DNA of 60,189 bases, taken from Fulvimarina sp. GTDB lineage: Bacteria > Pseudomonadota > Alphaproteobacteria > Rhizobiales > Rhizobiaceae. A model generated the notes under the pieces. It was given only the letters and a program-made list of their open reading frames with translations, had not been told where the DNA came from and searched no databases. This document shows positions 1 through 8,802 of the stretch, in pieces. Each line of letters begins with the position of its first letter. Within the stretch, counting starts at the first letter, position 1. The position numbers and the translations under genes are program-made. The stretch lies in contig PACL01000057.1 in NCBI GenBank assembly GCA_002700095.1, positions 58,559 through 118,747 on the forward strand, in the 5' to 3' direction.

Positions 1-283
1 GGCGCCAGAGCTTCACGCCCATGAAGACCAGATAGGCCGCGCCCGCCCATTTCAGCACCATGAACCCTTCGGCCGAGGCCGCCAGCAGCGCACCGACCCC
101 GCCGATCGAGGCGGTCGCGGCGACGAGATCGCCGAGGCCGACGCCGAGGACGCTGGCGAGCGCCACCTTCCGGCCATGGGCGAGGGCCTGGCCGACCACC
201 ATCACCACCGTCGGGCCGGGAATGGCGAGGAGGACGAGAGAGGCAAGGACGAAGGCGAGGAGGGTGGCGGGTTCGACGGGCAT
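1..283 (-). CDS. LysE/RhtB family amino-acid exporter, 3'-truncated by window edge
   Basis: The reverse strand from the ATG at 283 gives 94 codons running off the left edge, so only the N-terminal half is seen. It starts MPVEPATLLAF and carries the family hallmark PGPTVVMVVGQAL near residue 23, followed by a glycine-rich second helix (GVGLGDLVAA) and a third hydrophobic segment ending FMGVKLWR. LysE/RhtB proteins export amino acids or their derivatives by proton antiport and have about 200 residues with six helices. The exported compound cannot be told from this part. It lies 48 bases from the Uma2 remnant and does not look co-transcribed with lutC, which ends at 546. Confidence 0.85.
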   Translation of the reverse strand, partial: MPVEPATLLAFVLASLVLLAIPGPTVVMVVGQALAHGRKVALASVLGVGLGDLVAATASIGGVGALLAASAEGFMVLKWAGAAYLVFMGVKLWR

Positions 284-303
284 CGTGGGTCTCCGACTGA
301 TAA

Positions 304-549
304 AGAGCCGGAGCGAGCCATGGCTTCGTGGTCGCTGTCCAGTGGCTTTTGTTGCCGCTCTATGTCGAGCCGAACCGCCCGGAGGTCTATCTCTTCGAGC
401 GGTCGGACGAGGCGGACGGTGGCTGGCTCAACGAAAGGCGCGTCATAGGGCTCGATCCGGAAATCAGGATCCCGGCGCTCGGGATCGTGCTGCCGCTCGC
501 CGAGATCTTCGACGGCATCGACTTCTTGCCGGGTCCGCTGCTCGGTTAG
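304..549 (+). pseudogene. C-terminal remnant of a Uma2-family (PD-(D/E)XK-like) protein
   Basis: The frame is open from the stop at 301-303 to the TAG at 547-549. It reads like only the last third of a Uma2 protein: PEVYLFER (the VEVYR-type strand), a GGW turn, then IRIPALGIVLPLAEIFDGIDF in two blocks, the usual Uma2 C-terminus with a leucine-proline-leucine block and an I(F/Y)xGxDF tail. The upstream catalytic region, with its Glu, PDV and EVxS motifs, is absent. The nearest start is a GTG at 328 without a convincing ribosome site. I read it as a decayed copy of a different subfamily from the intact Uma2 gene at 6690. Its end overlaps the end of lutC by 4 bases. Confidence 0.55.
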
Positions 550-1232
550 CCGGGCTCTCCCACCACCAGGATATGCAGGCTCCGCGGGCCATGGGCGCCG
601 AGGAGCAGCGTCTGCTCGATGTCGGCCGAGCGCGACGGGCCGGTGACGAAGTTCACCGAGCGCGGCATCGTGCCCTTGCCATGGGTCTGCCTCAGGCGCG
701 CCAGCACCGCTTCCATGTCGCCGACGACGTCCGCCGCGTCGAGGACGACGATGTGGTATTCCGGCAGGAAATTGAGGCTGGTCGGATTGTCGGGGCCCGA
801 CGTCAGCACCAAAGTTCCGGTCTCGGCGATGGCGCCCACGGCGTGAGACAGGCTCGACAGGTCGTCGCCCTCGCTCGGGCCGGTGGTCACGGTGAGCGTT
901 GTCCGGGTGAAGTCGAGCCCGGCAAGGCGCGGGTCGCGGCCCATCCTGATCGCCGGTGCGAGATTGCGCTCGCGCAGATAGGCGGCGACTTCCTCCGGGA
1001 TGTCCGAGACATCGCCAAGGCGCGTCACCGTCGCGTCGGCCTTGGTCGCCATCTGGATGAACAGGTCCAGCCGCTCGGCCGGCGGCAACTGCCCGCGGGC
1101 GGGGATGACGCCTTTCGGCGCGTCCGACAGCCGGGCCGCGACCGCTGCCCGCCGTTCCGCGTCGTTTGCCGGGTTCGCCCCGACCGCCCGCCGCAGCCGC
1201 CCCATCACCGCATCGCGCGTCGAGCCGCTCAT
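546..1232 (-). CDS. lutC: LutC-like lactate utilisation protein (LUD domain)
   Basis: This is a 228-residue protein of the LutC/YkgG family, the third component of the LutABC system that oxidises L-lactate to pyruvate. The LUD-domain features are visible: TLTVTTGPSEGDD, AIAETGTLVL (the ETGT motif), FLPEYHIVVL, and a C-terminal block PRSVNFVTGPSRSADIEQTLLLGAHGP in two pieces. I chose the ATG at 1232 because it overlaps the lutB stop by 4 bases (ATGA), a typical coupled start. The order lutA-lutB-lutC is the normal one. LutC has no iron-sulfur motif and its exact biochemical role in the complex is not settled. Confidence 0.93.
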   Translation of the reverse strand: MSGSTRDAVMGRLRRAVGANPANDAERRAAVAARLSDAPKGVIPARGQLPPAERLDLFIQMATKADATVTRLGDVSDIPEEVAAYLRERNLAPAIRMGRDPRLAGLDFTRTTLTVTTGPSEGDDLSSLSHAVGAIAETGTLVLTSGPDNPTSLNFLPEYHIVVLDAADVVGDMEAVLARLRQTHGKGTMPRSVNFVTGPSRSADIEQTLLLGAHGPRSLHILVVGEPG

Positions 1233-2656
1233 TTCGGATCTCCATGGCCGCTCTGGGCATAGGCCTGCATGAAGGTTCGTCCCTCGGGTGCCGGCAGGTC
1301 GCGCCATTTTGTCCAGCCTCCGGCGAGCGGCAGGGAGCGGAACCGCCCCTTGCGGCCGGCGAGCAGCTTCAGCGCCGGCATCGCATAGGAGACCGCTGCC
1401 CGGTAGAGCTTCGGCCGGCGGGCGAGATAGGCCCAGACGCCGAGGCCGGCGCGGGCCGCCTTCGGCTGCAGATGGCTCTCGAACTCCTTCTCGCGCCAGT
1501 GGCGCATCATCTTGGGCAGCGGGATGCGCATCGGACAGACCGCCTCGCAGCGGCCGCAGAAGGTCGAGGCGTTGGGCAGGTGGCCGGCCTTGTCGACGCC
1601 GATCAGCGACGGGGTGAGCACCGCGCCCATCGGGCCGGGATAGACCCAGCCATAGGAGTGGCCGCCGACGGCGTGATAGACCGGGCAGTGGTTCATGCAG
1701 GCGCCGCAGCGGATGCAGCGCAGCATGTCCTCGAACTCGGTGCCGAGCATGCCCGAACGGCCGTTGTCGAGGAGGATGACGTGGTATTCCTCCGGCCCGT
1801 CCTCGTCCTCTGTGCGCTTCGGGCCGGTGGAGAGCGTCGTGTAGACGCTCATCTCCTGGCCGGTGGCCGAGCGGGCGAGGACGCGCAGGATCTGCGCGGT
1901 ATCCTCCAGCGTCGGCACGATCTTCTCCAGCGAGGCGAGCACGACGTGGCACTTGCCGAGGAGCTGGGTGAGGTCGCCATTGCCCTCGTTGGTGACGATG
2001 ACGGAGGTGCCCGTCTCGGCGATCAGGAAATTGGCGCCGGTGACGCCGATGTCGGCCTCGCCGTATTTCTGGCGCAGGATCTGGCGGGCTTCCGACAGCA
2101 ACGTTTCCGGCCTTACGAGGTCCCGTTCTGGGTCCAGATGGACGTGGAACTTGCGAAAATCGGCCTCGACCTGGTCGCGGTTGATGTGGACCGCCGGCGC
2201 AATGATGTGGCTCGGATGTTCGCCGCGCAGCTGGATGATGTATTCGCCGAGGTCGGTCTCGACCGGGACGATGCCGTTCTCTTCCAGGAAGGCGTTGAGG
2301 CCGATCTCCTCGGAGATCATCGTCTTGCCTTTGGTGACGGTCTTCGCCTTCCGGCGCTTCGCGATGTCGAGGAAGATCCGCCGCGCATGGTCGGCGTCCT
2401 CGGCGAAATGCACCTTGCCGCCCGACGCCTCGACCTTCGCCACATAGGCCTCGATGTAGAGGTCCAGATGCTTCAGCGTGTGGTTCTTGATCTCCACCGC
2501 ATTGTCGCGCAGCGCGTCGAATTCGGGCAGGGCGTCGGCCGCCTTCTGGCGCTTGCCGATAAAGCCTTTCTCGACATGGCGCAGCGCCCGCTGCAGGTCG
2601 ACGTCGGCGAGCGCCTTGACCGTATTGGCCTTGAAGGTCTGTGAGGTGATCTGCAT
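1229..2656 (-). CDS. lutB: LutB-like iron-sulfur lactate utilisation protein
   Basis: This 475-residue protein combines an N-terminal LUD domain (about 70-300, with the AETGTSVIVTNEGNGDL block) and a C-terminal 4Fe-4S ferredoxin region. The clusters are bound by C314-x2-C317-x2-C320-x3-C324 (CIRCGACMNHCP) and C367-x2-C370-x3-C374 (CGRCEAVCP, followed by a proline-rich turn). In characterised systems LutB passes electrons from L-lactate oxidation onward with LutA and LutC. The length matches the family (about 470-480). It is followed by lutC with a 4-base overlap. A 137-base spacer with no gene separates it from upstream lutA. Confidence 0.94.
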   Translation of the reverse strand: MQITSQTFKANTVKALADVDLQRALRHVEKGFIGKRQKAADALPEFDALRDNAVEIKNHTLKHLDLYIEAYVAKVEASGGKVHFAEDADHARRIFLDIAKRRKAKTVTKGKTMISEEIGLNAFLEENGIVPVETDLGEYIIQLRGEHPSHIIAPAVHINRDQVEADFRKFHVHLDPERDLVRPETLLSEARQILRQKYGEADIGVTGANFLIAETGTSVIVTNEGNGDLTQLLGKCHVVLASLEKIVPTLEDTAQILRVLARSATGQEMSVYTTLSTGPKRTEDEDGPEEYHVILLDNGRSGMLGTEFEDMLRCIRCGACMNHCPVYHAVGGHSYGWVYPGPMGAVLTPSLIGVDKAGHLPNASTFCGRCEAVCPMRIPLPKMMRHWREKEFESHLQPKAARAGLGVWAYLARRPKLYRAAVSYAMPALKLLAGRKGRFRSLPLAGGWTKWRDLPAPEGRTFMQAYAQSGHGDPK

Positions 2657-2793
2657 GGCAAGGGCCTATTCGGGCGGATAGTCGCGGTTGCGGAGCTGCT
2701 CAACGGTATAAGGGCAGCGGTCAGGCAAGGTCGAGAGGGAGAGGCCGGCTCCTCGGCAGCGTCCCTGTCCCGGTCCTCCAGGTTTCGCCGGCT

Positions 2794-3600
2794 CTACAGC
2801 TTGCCCCCGATCGGCGGCTTGTCGGTCATGCCCGCCAAGACCTCGGCGACGTGGCGCACCTCGATGCCGTTGTTTTCGCGCTTCAGCTTGCCGTCAATGT
2901 TCATCAGGCAGCCGAGATCGCCGGCGAGCAGCATGTCGGCGCCGGTGGAGGCGATGTGCTTCGTCTTCTTGCCGACGATGGCATTGGAGACATCCGGGTA
3001 CTTGACGCAGAAGGTGCCGCCGAAGCCGCAGCAGACGTCCGCCTCCGGAAGCTCAGTCAGCGTCAGGCCCTCGACGGTTCGCAACAGCTGCCGCGGCTGC
3101 TCGCGGATGCCGAGTTCGCGCAGGCCTGAGCAGGAATCGTGATAGGTGACCGTCGCCGGCAGTGCCGCATCGACTTCGGTCACGCCCCGGACGTCGGTGA
3201 GGAAGCTGACGAGCTCGTGGACCTTCTGGGAGAACCGCACCGCCCGTTCGTGCCATGCCGGATCGTTTGCGAAGAGCTCCGGATAGTGCTTCTTCAGCGT
3301 CGAGCCGCAGGAGCCGGACGGGGCGACGACGTAGTCGTAGGCCTCGAATGTCTCGATGACATGCCGGGCGATCGCCTTGGTGTCCTCGCGGTCGCCGGAA
3401 TTATAGGCCGGCTGGCCGCAGCAGGTCTGCGACGCGGGGACGACCACCTTGCAGCCGGCATCCTCCAGAAGCTTGATCGCGGCAAAGCCGACGCTCGGCC
3501 GGAACAGATCGACGAGGCAGGTGACGAACAGCGCCACGGTCGGCGTTGTCTGTGCGGGGGCCGTCGAGGGGGCGCCGTCTATCATGCCGTTCAAGGTCAA
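2794..3600 (-). CDS. lutA: LutA-like (Fe-S)-binding lactate utilisation protein
   Basis: This 268-residue protein has two cysteine-rich CCG domains, seen as TCCGQPAYNSG near residue 60 and VCCGFGGTFCVKYP near residue 190. The intervening SGSCGSTLKKHYP and YHDSCSGLRELG motifs are also family hallmarks, as in GlcF and heterodisulfide reductase subunits. It is the first gene of the lut operon. The start is uncertain: a TTG at 3600 has a GGAG ten bases upstream, while an ATG at 3585 has no clear ribosome site; the difference is five residues. A 180-base divergent promoter region separates it from the DUF3422 gene. Confidence 0.92.
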   Translation of the reverse strand: MTLNGMIDGAPSTAPAQTTPTVALFVTCLVDLFRPSVGFAAIKLLEDAGCKVVVPASQTCCGQPAYNSGDREDTKAIARHVIETFEAYDYVVAPSGSCGSTLKKHYPELFANDPAWHERAVRFSQKVHELVSFLTDVRGVTEVDAALPATVTYHDSCSGLRELGIREQPRQLLRTVEGLTLTELPEADVCCGFGGTFCVKYPDVSNAIVGKKTKHIASTGADMLLAGDLGCLMNIDGKLKRENNGIEVRHVAEVLAGMTDKPPIGGKL

Positions 3601-3780
3601 GGCACTGAAACTCCACTGTCATCTGCGACCGGCACCGCGCGCACGACGCATCGGTCGACCTTTGTCGAGATGGTCCGACTCATGTAACGATCCTGGGCCC
3701 GATTTGGAACGATCGCAAATTGGCGTTTTCTCCCAACCCGCCATCCTGTAGCAAGGGCGGTCTCACGGGGAGGGGGCTCC

Positions 3781-5082
3781 ATGACGTCGATCACATTCGC
3801 AAGGCAGTCGCTCGAACGCTTCGAGCAGGATCCGCGCCGGGCGCTCGTCCTCGGCGAGTTGCACGCGCGCCCGTTTCCCCTGATCAAGCTGCCGCGGGCG
3901 CTCATCGTCCTCGCCTTCATGAACGCCGACCATGGCGTGCGCGACCACCAGATCCTGTCCGACATGTCCGTGCGCCGGGGCGTGCCGCCGCCGGCCAAGG
4001 ACGCGCGCACCCATGCCTTCGCCTTCGGCAAGGGCAAGCTGCGCTGGGAACGGCACACCGAGTTCTGCACCTATTCCTGGGAAGGGCCGGTGCCCGAGCG
4101 GTTCGGCGATCCGGTGGCGGGCCATCCCTTCGGCGCCGATTTCGACGCGCCGGGACCGCTGATCGGCGGCGTCCACCTCGAGATGCGGCCGAACGACGCG
4201 GACGGCCAGGCGGCCCTCGAGATCTTCGACAAGACGAGCTTCTGCTTTTCGGTGATGGAGGCGGGGCTTGCCCATGCCGCGACCGATTTTCGCCAGGACG
4301 GCGACGGGCTGACGCGCATCCTCGTCCTCGACGACGGATTGCCGCCTGCGAGAGCGGGCGCGCTGGCGATGCGCCTCGTCGAGATCGAGATCTACCGCAC
4401 CCTCGCTTTGCTCGGCCTGCCGCTGGCCCAGTCGGTCGGGCCGGAGGTCCAGGCGCTCGAAGGGCGGCTGATGCAGATCACCGAGGAGATGAAGGCCGGA
4501 CCGGGTCATTCGCGCGAACTCCTTCAGGAGATCACGCTGGCCGCCGCCGCGGTCGAGGCATCGGCCGCCTCGGTGCTCTACCGGTTCGGCGCCAGCCGGG
4601 CCTATGACGAGATCGTCCGCGAGCGCCTCGCGGGGGTGGTGGAGCAGCCGATAGCCGGCCAGGAGAGCTGGAGCGCGTTCCTGAAGCGGCGCATGGCGCC
4701 GGCGATGCGCACCTGCCGGTCGGTGGAGGAGCGCCAGGCCAATCTTTCTGAAAAGCTCGCCCGGTCCGCCAATCTCCTGCGCACCCGGATCGACGTCGAA
4801 CTCGAACACCAGAACCGCGATCTCCTGTCGTCGATGAACCGCCGGGCGCAGCTGCAGCTGCGGCTCCAGCAGACCGTCGAGGGCCTGTCGGTGGCGGCGA
4901 TCGCCTACTATGTCGTCGGGTTGTTCGGCTATGTCGCCAAGGGGGTCGAGTCCGAAGGCTTTCCGGTCTCCTCGACGGTCCTGACCGCGCTCTTCGTGCC
5001 GATCGCGCTTCTCGCCGTCTGGACCGTCGTCCGGCGCATTCGCCGTCGTCACGTCCGTCCGGGAGAGGACGGCGAGCATTGA
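3781..5082 (+). CDS. DUF3422 family membrane-anchored protein
   Basis: A 433-residue protein of the DUF3422 family, which is widespread in proteobacteria and has no assigned function. The signature LGELHARPFP block is near residue 25, followed by WERHTEF and a conserved RILVLDDGLPPARAGALAMRLVEIE region in the middle. Residues 240-340 are mostly helical. Two hydrophobic segments near 360-380 and 390-410 suggest a C-terminal membrane anchor with a large cytoplasmic domain. It starts at an ATG with GGGGAGGGGG upstream. It stands between the divergent lut operon and the glc genes, so it may share their respiratory context, but that is inference only. Confidence 0.85.
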   Translation: MTSITFARQSLERFEQDPRRALVLGELHARPFPLIKLPRALIVLAFMNADHGVRDHQILSDMSVRRGVPPPAKDARTHAFAFGKGKLRWERHTEFCTYSWEGPVPERFGDPVAGHPFGADFDAPGPLIGGVHLEMRPNDADGQAALEIFDKTSFCFSVMEAGLAHAATDFRQDGDGLTRILVLDDGLPPARAGALAMRLVEIEIYRTLALLGLPLAQSVGPEVQALEGRLMQITEEMKAGPGHSRELLQEITLAAAAVEASAASVLYRFGASRAYDEIVRERLAGVVEQPIAGQESWSAFLKRRMAPAMRTCRSVEERQANLSEKLARSANLLRTRIDVELEHQNRDLLSSMNRRAQLQLRLQQTVEGLSVAAIAYYVVGLFGYVAKGVESEGFPVSSTVLTALFVPIALLAVWTVVRRIRRRHVRPGEDGEH

Positions 5083-5179
5083 GCCTCGCCCGCCGTGGTC
5101 ATTGCATCCGCCGGCTGGAGGGGCTGTGGACGAACCCGCTCCGACTGCATAAGTTGAGGCAAAGACTGGGAGTTCGCCG

Positions 5180-6673
5180 ATGTCCGTGATGATGCCGAAG
5201 CCGTCCGAGGCCATCCTCGCCCGTCGCCGGGCGATCGTCGAGGCGTTGCGCGCCATCGTGCCGGGCGAGGGCGTCGTCGATGCGGCGAACGAGATGGCGG
5301 TGTTCGAGAGCGACGGCCTCACCGCCTATCGCCAGCTGCCCCTCGTCGTCGTCCTGCCGCAGACCGTCGACCAGGTCGCCGCGGTGCTGAAATACTGCCA
5401 CCGCGAGGAGATCCCGGTCGTGCCGCGCGGCTCGGGCACGTCTTTGTCGGGCGGGGCGCTCCCCTTGGAAGACGGCGTGCTGCTCGTCCTGTCGAAGTTC
5501 GACCGGGTGCTCGAGATCGACTACGACAACCGCTGCGCCGTGGTGCAACCGGGCGTCACCAATCTCGGCATCACCCATGCCGTGGCCGGCCATGGCTTCT
5601 ACTATGCGCCGGACCCGTCGTCGCAGATCGCCTGCTCGATCGGCGGCAACGTCGCGGAGAATTCCGGCGGCGTGCACTGCCTGAAATACGGGCTGACGGC
5701 GAATAACGTGCTGGGCATCGAATTCGTCACCATCGAGGGCGAGGTGATGCGGCTCGGCGGCAAGCATCTCGACGCCGAGGGCTACGACCTGCTCGGCCTG
5801 ATGACCGGCTCGGAAGGGCTGCTGGGCGTCGTCACAGAGGTGACCGTCCGCATCCTGCAGAAGCCCGAGACAGCGCGGGCGGTGCTGATCGGCTTTCCGA
5901 CCTCGGAGGAAGCGGGCGAATGCGTCGCCGCGATCATCGCCAAGGGCATCATTCCCGGCGGCATGGAGATGATGGACCGGCCGGCGATCCGCGCCGCGGA
6001 GGATTTCGTCCATGCCGGCTATCCGACCGACGTCGAGGCGCTGCTGATCGTCGAGCTCGACGGGCCGGCCGCCGAGGTCGACCATCTCCTGGCCGAGGTC
6101 GAGGGGATCGCCAATGCCAACGGCGCCGTCACCTGCCGGGTATCGCAGTCGGAGGAGGAGCGCACCGCCTTCTGGGCCGGTCGCAAGGCGGCGTTCCCCG
6201 CCGTGGGGCGCATCTCGCCGGACTATTACTGCATGGACGGCACGATCCCGCGCAAGGAACTGCCGAAGGTGCTGGCCGGCATGAAGGCGATGTCGGAGAA
6301 ATACGGCCTCAGGGTCGCCAACGTTTTCCATGCCGGCGACGGCAACCTTCACCCGCTGATCCTCTACGACGCCAACAAGGAGGGGGAACTCCATCGGGCG
6401 GAGGAGTTCGGCAACGACATCCTGCGGCTTTGCGTCGCCGTCGGCGGGGTGCTGACCGGCGAGCACGGCGTCGGCGTCGAGAAGCGCGACCTGATGCCGG
6501 AAATGTTCGACGAGACCGACCTGAAGCACCAGCAGCGGGTCAAATGCGCCTTCGACGACAAGCACCTGCTCAATCCCGGCAAGGTGTTCCCGACGCTGCA
6601 CCGCTGCGCCGAGCTCGGCCGCATGCATGTCCACAAGGGGCAGGTGGCGTTTCCCGACCTGCCGAGGTTCTGA
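5180..6673 (+). CDS. glcD: Glycolate oxidase subunit GlcD (FAD-linked oxidase)
   Basis: This 497-residue FAD protein is the catalytic subunit of glycolate oxidase, which converts glycolate to glyoxylate and passes electrons to the respiratory chain with GlcE and GlcF. The PCMH-type FAD-binding domain lies at about 50-230 (PRGSGTSLSGGALP, CSIGGNVAENSGG, YDLLGLMTGSEG). The C-terminal oxidase domain ends with NVFHAGDGNLHP and TGEHGVGVEKRDLMP, which hold the flavin- and substrate-binding histidines. A D-lactate dehydrogenase role is possible for isolated homologues, but glcE and glcF follow in the same direction. The next gene, a Uma2 protein, starts only 16 bases downstream. Confidence 0.95.
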   Translation: MSVMMPKPSEAILARRRAIVEALRAIVPGEGVVDAANEMAVFESDGLTAYRQLPLVVVLPQTVDQVAAVLKYCHREEIPVVPRGSGTSLSGGALPLEDGVLLVLSKFDRVLEIDYDNRCAVVQPGVTNLGITHAVAGHGFYYAPDPSSQIACSIGGNVAENSGGVHCLKYGLTANNVLGIEFVTIEGEVMRLGGKHLDAEGYDLLGLMTGSEGLLGVVTEVTVRILQKPETARAVLIGFPTSEEAGECVAAIIAKGIIPGGMEMMDRPAIRAAEDFVHAGYPTDVEALLIVELDGPAAEVDHLLAEVEGIANANGAVTCRVSQSEEERTAFWAGRKAAFPAVGRISPDYYCMDGTIPRKELPKVLAGMKAMSEKYGLRVANVFHAGDGNLHPLILYDANKEGELHRAEEFGNDILRLCVAVGGVLTGEHGVGVEKRDLMPEMFDETDLKHQQRVKCAFDDKHLLNPGKVFPTLHRCAELGRMHVHKGQVAFPDLPRF

Positions 6674-6689
6674 CGATGAGGAGGGTGCG

Positions 6690-7283
6690 ATGAGCGCGAT
6701 CGAACGGCTTCCCTCGCTGCGCGACGAGCCGCCGATGGACGAGGCGCGGTTCCTGAAGTTTTTGGAAGCACGTGGCGAGGACGAACGCTGGGAATTGATC
6801 GAGGGGGAGCCGATCCAGATGATGCATCCGCCGAGCCTGAAGCATCAGATCATCGGCCAGAACCTTGAACGGCTCTTGAACGACGCGCTGGAGGCGCAGG
6901 CCTCCAAGCTGTTCGCGATCCGCGAAATCGGTCTTGCCATCGCGCACAAGCCGACGTTCAGGCCGCAGGCCGATGTTGCCGTCATCGACGAGGAACACGG
7001 CGACAATCCCTATTTTGCCGAACGTTTCCATCTCGTCGCCGAGGTCTTGTCCGCCTCGAACACGCGCGAATACATCAGCACCAAGCGGTTGCATTATGCT
7101 GAACATGGAGACTGTCTCTACGTCCTGATCCTGTCGCAAACCGACAGGGCGGTCGAAGTCTGGTCTCGCGCCAGCGGCTGGCAGGGACGCGTCTACCGCT
7201 CGCCGGACGACCGCATCGACCTGCCGGAGTTCGGCTTCTCCTGCTTCCTCCGCGACCTCTATGCCCGGACCGATCTTGCATGA
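6690..7283 (+). CDS. Uma2 family protein (PD-(D/E)XK nuclease-like) inside the glc operon
   Basis: This 197-residue protein shows the full Uma2 fold order: RWELIEGEPIQM near the N-terminus, H of PPSLKHQII, RPQADVAVIDE (the catalytic Asp, with Pro-Asp changed to Ala-Asp), FHLVAEVLSAS (the catalytic Glu), TKRLHYAEHG, then a VEVWSRASGW C-terminal strand. The family is related to restriction-like endonucleases; most members have no known role and are abundant in cyanobacteria. I chose the ATG at 6690, preceded by GAGGAGGG. Its stop overlaps the glcE start by 4 bases, so it is translationally coupled to a metabolic subunit gene. Whether it acts on DNA or is just an insertion is unknown. Confidence 0.85.
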   Translation: MSAIERLPSLRDEPPMDEARFLKFLEARGEDERWELIEGEPIQMMHPPSLKHQIIGQNLERLLNDALEAQASKLFAIREIGLAIAHKPTFRPQADVAVIDEEHGDNPYFAERFHLVAEVLSASNTREYISTKRLHYAEHGDCLYVLILSQTDRAVEVWSRASGWQGRVYRSPDDRIDLPEFGFSCFLRDLYARTDLA

Positions 7284-8524
7284 GCAGTGCCCGACCCATG
7301 ACGCCGGACGAAACCGGGACCACCATCCTTCGCCCGGAAACCGAAGCCGACATCCGCGACATCGTTGCGGCTGCCGTCTCGGCCGAGGAGCCGCTGGCGA
7401 TCGAGGGGACGGGCTCCAAGGCCGGGCTCGGCCAGCCGGTGCAGGCCGCGCGGACACTGTCGCTGGCGAAGATGACCGGCGTCACTCTCTATGAGCCGGA
7501 AGAGCTGGTGCTCTCGGCCAGGGCCGGCACGTCGATTGCCGAGATCGAGGCACTGGTCGACGCCCATGGGCAGCGGCTGGAATTCGAGCCGATGGATTAT
7601 GGCCCGCTGCATGGGCTCGAGGCGGGCCTCGGCACCCTGGGCGGCGTCGTCGCCTGCAACCTCTCCGGCCCGCGGCGCCTGAAACAGGGCGCCGCCCGCG
7701 ATCATGTCCTCGGCGTCCGGGCCGTGTCGGGGCGGGCCGAGATCTTCAAGTCCGGCGGCAGGGTGGTCAAGAACGTCACAGGCTACGATCTCTCCAAGGG
7801 GCTGACCGGCTCCTACGGCACTCTGGCGGTGATGAGCGAGATCACCATCAAGGTCCTGCCGAAGTCGCAGACCGAGACGACGCTGGTGCTGCGCGGCCTC
7901 TCGGACGCAGAGGCGGCCGGCGCCATGGCGGCCTCGATGGGCTCGCCGGCAGAGGTTTCCGGCGCGGCGCATCTGCCGATGTATGTCGCCTCGCGGGTGG
8001 CCGATGGGGCGCTCGGCAACGACGCCGCGACGCTGATCCGTATCGACGGTTTCGGCCCCTCGGTCGAGGCGCGGGCCGCCCATCTCGGCCGGGCGCTGGA
8101 GAAGGTGGGCCGGCTGGAGCGGTTGGAGGCGGAAGCCTCGCGCCGGCTGTGGCGCGACGTCAGGGACGTCCGCCCCTTTGCTGACGGGACGCAGAAGCCG
8201 GTCTGGCGGCTCTCCGTCACGCCGACGCGGGCCCACGAGATCGTCATGAGCCTTAGGATGCAGGCCGCGATCGACGCCTTCTACGACTGGCAGGGCGGCC
8301 TCGTCTGGCTGAAGATGGAGGCGGGCGGGCCCGAAGCCGATCTGGTGCGCGCAACGCTTCGTCGCTTCGGCGGCGGCCATGCGACGCTGGTGCGGGCGTC
8401 CGACAGCCTGCGGGCGGCGACGGCCGTGTTCGAGCCGCAGCCGGGGCCGCTGGCAGGGCTGTCGCGCCGGCTGAAGGAGCAGTTCGACCCGAAGGGCGTG
8501 CTCAATCCGGGGAAGATGGGGTAG
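7280..8524 (+). CDS. glcE: Glycolate oxidase subunit GlcE (FAD-binding)
   Basis: A 414-residue FAD-binding subunit, a shorter relative of GlcD. The PCMH flavin-binding domain is at about 25-200, with IEGTGSKAGLGQPV, the long GLGTLGGVVACNLSGPRR loop, and VVKNVTGYDLSKGLTGSYGTL. The C-terminus ends FDPKGVLNPGKMG, the standard closing motif of this flavoprotein superfamily. It is required together with GlcD and GlcF for glycolate oxidase activity in characterised bacteria. The ATG overlaps the upstream Uma2 stop (ATGA). Forty bases later begins the DUF433 gene rather than glcF, which is unusual. Confidence 0.94.
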   Translation: MSSARPMTPDETGTTILRPETEADIRDIVAAAVSAEEPLAIEGTGSKAGLGQPVQAARTLSLAKMTGVTLYEPEELVLSARAGTSIAEIEALVDAHGQRLEFEPMDYGPLHGLEAGLGTLGGVVACNLSGPRRLKQGAARDHVLGVRAVSGRAEIFKSGGRVVKNVTGYDLSKGLTGSYGTLAVMSEITIKVLPKSQTETTLVLRGLSDAEAAGAMAASMGSPAEVSGAAHLPMYVASRVADGALGNDAATLIRIDGFGPSVEARAAHLGRALEKVGRLERLEAEASRRLWRDVRDVRPFADGTQKPVWRLSVTPTRAHEIVMSLRMQAAIDAFYDWQGGLVWLKMEAGGPEADLVRATLRRFGGGHATLVRASDSLRAATAVFEPQPGPLAGLSRRLKEQFDPKGVLNPGKMG

Positions 8525-8562
8525 AATGGTCGGCGTAGCCCATCGAAAAAGGAGGATCTGAA

Positions 8563-8802
8563 GTGAAGCTCGATGAAGTTCTGAGTTCCGATCCTGAGAT
8601 CATGTCCGGTGCGGTCTGCTTCGCAGGAACGCGCGTGCCGGTCGAAGCGCTGTTCAGTAACCTTGCGATTGGCCTCAGCCTCGCAGAGTTTCTGGAGGAA
8701 TTTCCGACGGTGACGGATGAGCAAGCAGAAGCAGCCTTGATCTTCGGAGGCGAGCACCTCAAGTCATTCGACAGGTGGCAGAATTTTGAAAGCGCTGCTT
8801 GA
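8563..8802 (+). CDS. DUF433 domain protein, antitoxin-like
   Basis: A 79-residue DUF433 protein. The family hallmark is GAVCFAGTRVPVEALFSNLAIGLSLAEFLEEFP in parts: a C-FAGTRVPV strand-turn and then a helix-turn-helix-like stretch. DUF433 proteins are usually encoded directly upstream of a PIN-like DUF5615 protein and are treated as antitoxin-like, though few have been tested. The GTG start at 8563 has a near-perfect ribosome site, AAAGGAGG, about eight bases upstream. The 3' end overlaps the next frame by 17 bases. The base composition looks less GC-rich than the flanking glc genes, which fits later acquisition. Confidence 0.85.
   Translation: MKLDEVLSSDPEIMSGAVCFAGTRVPVEALFSNLAIGLSLAEFLEEFPTVTDEQAEAALIFGGEHLKSFDRWQNFESAA

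Noticed and set aside
3671..3681. TGGTCCGACTC upstream of lutA as a GntR/FadR-type operator
   Set aside because: Only the TGGT-N3-AC half fits; the last bases do not match TGGTNNNACCA and no GntR regulator gene is present.
3706..3727. GGAAC followed by CGTT upstream of the DUF3422 gene
   Set aside because: The spacing is 13 bases, not the 16-17 needed for a sigma-EcfG promoter.
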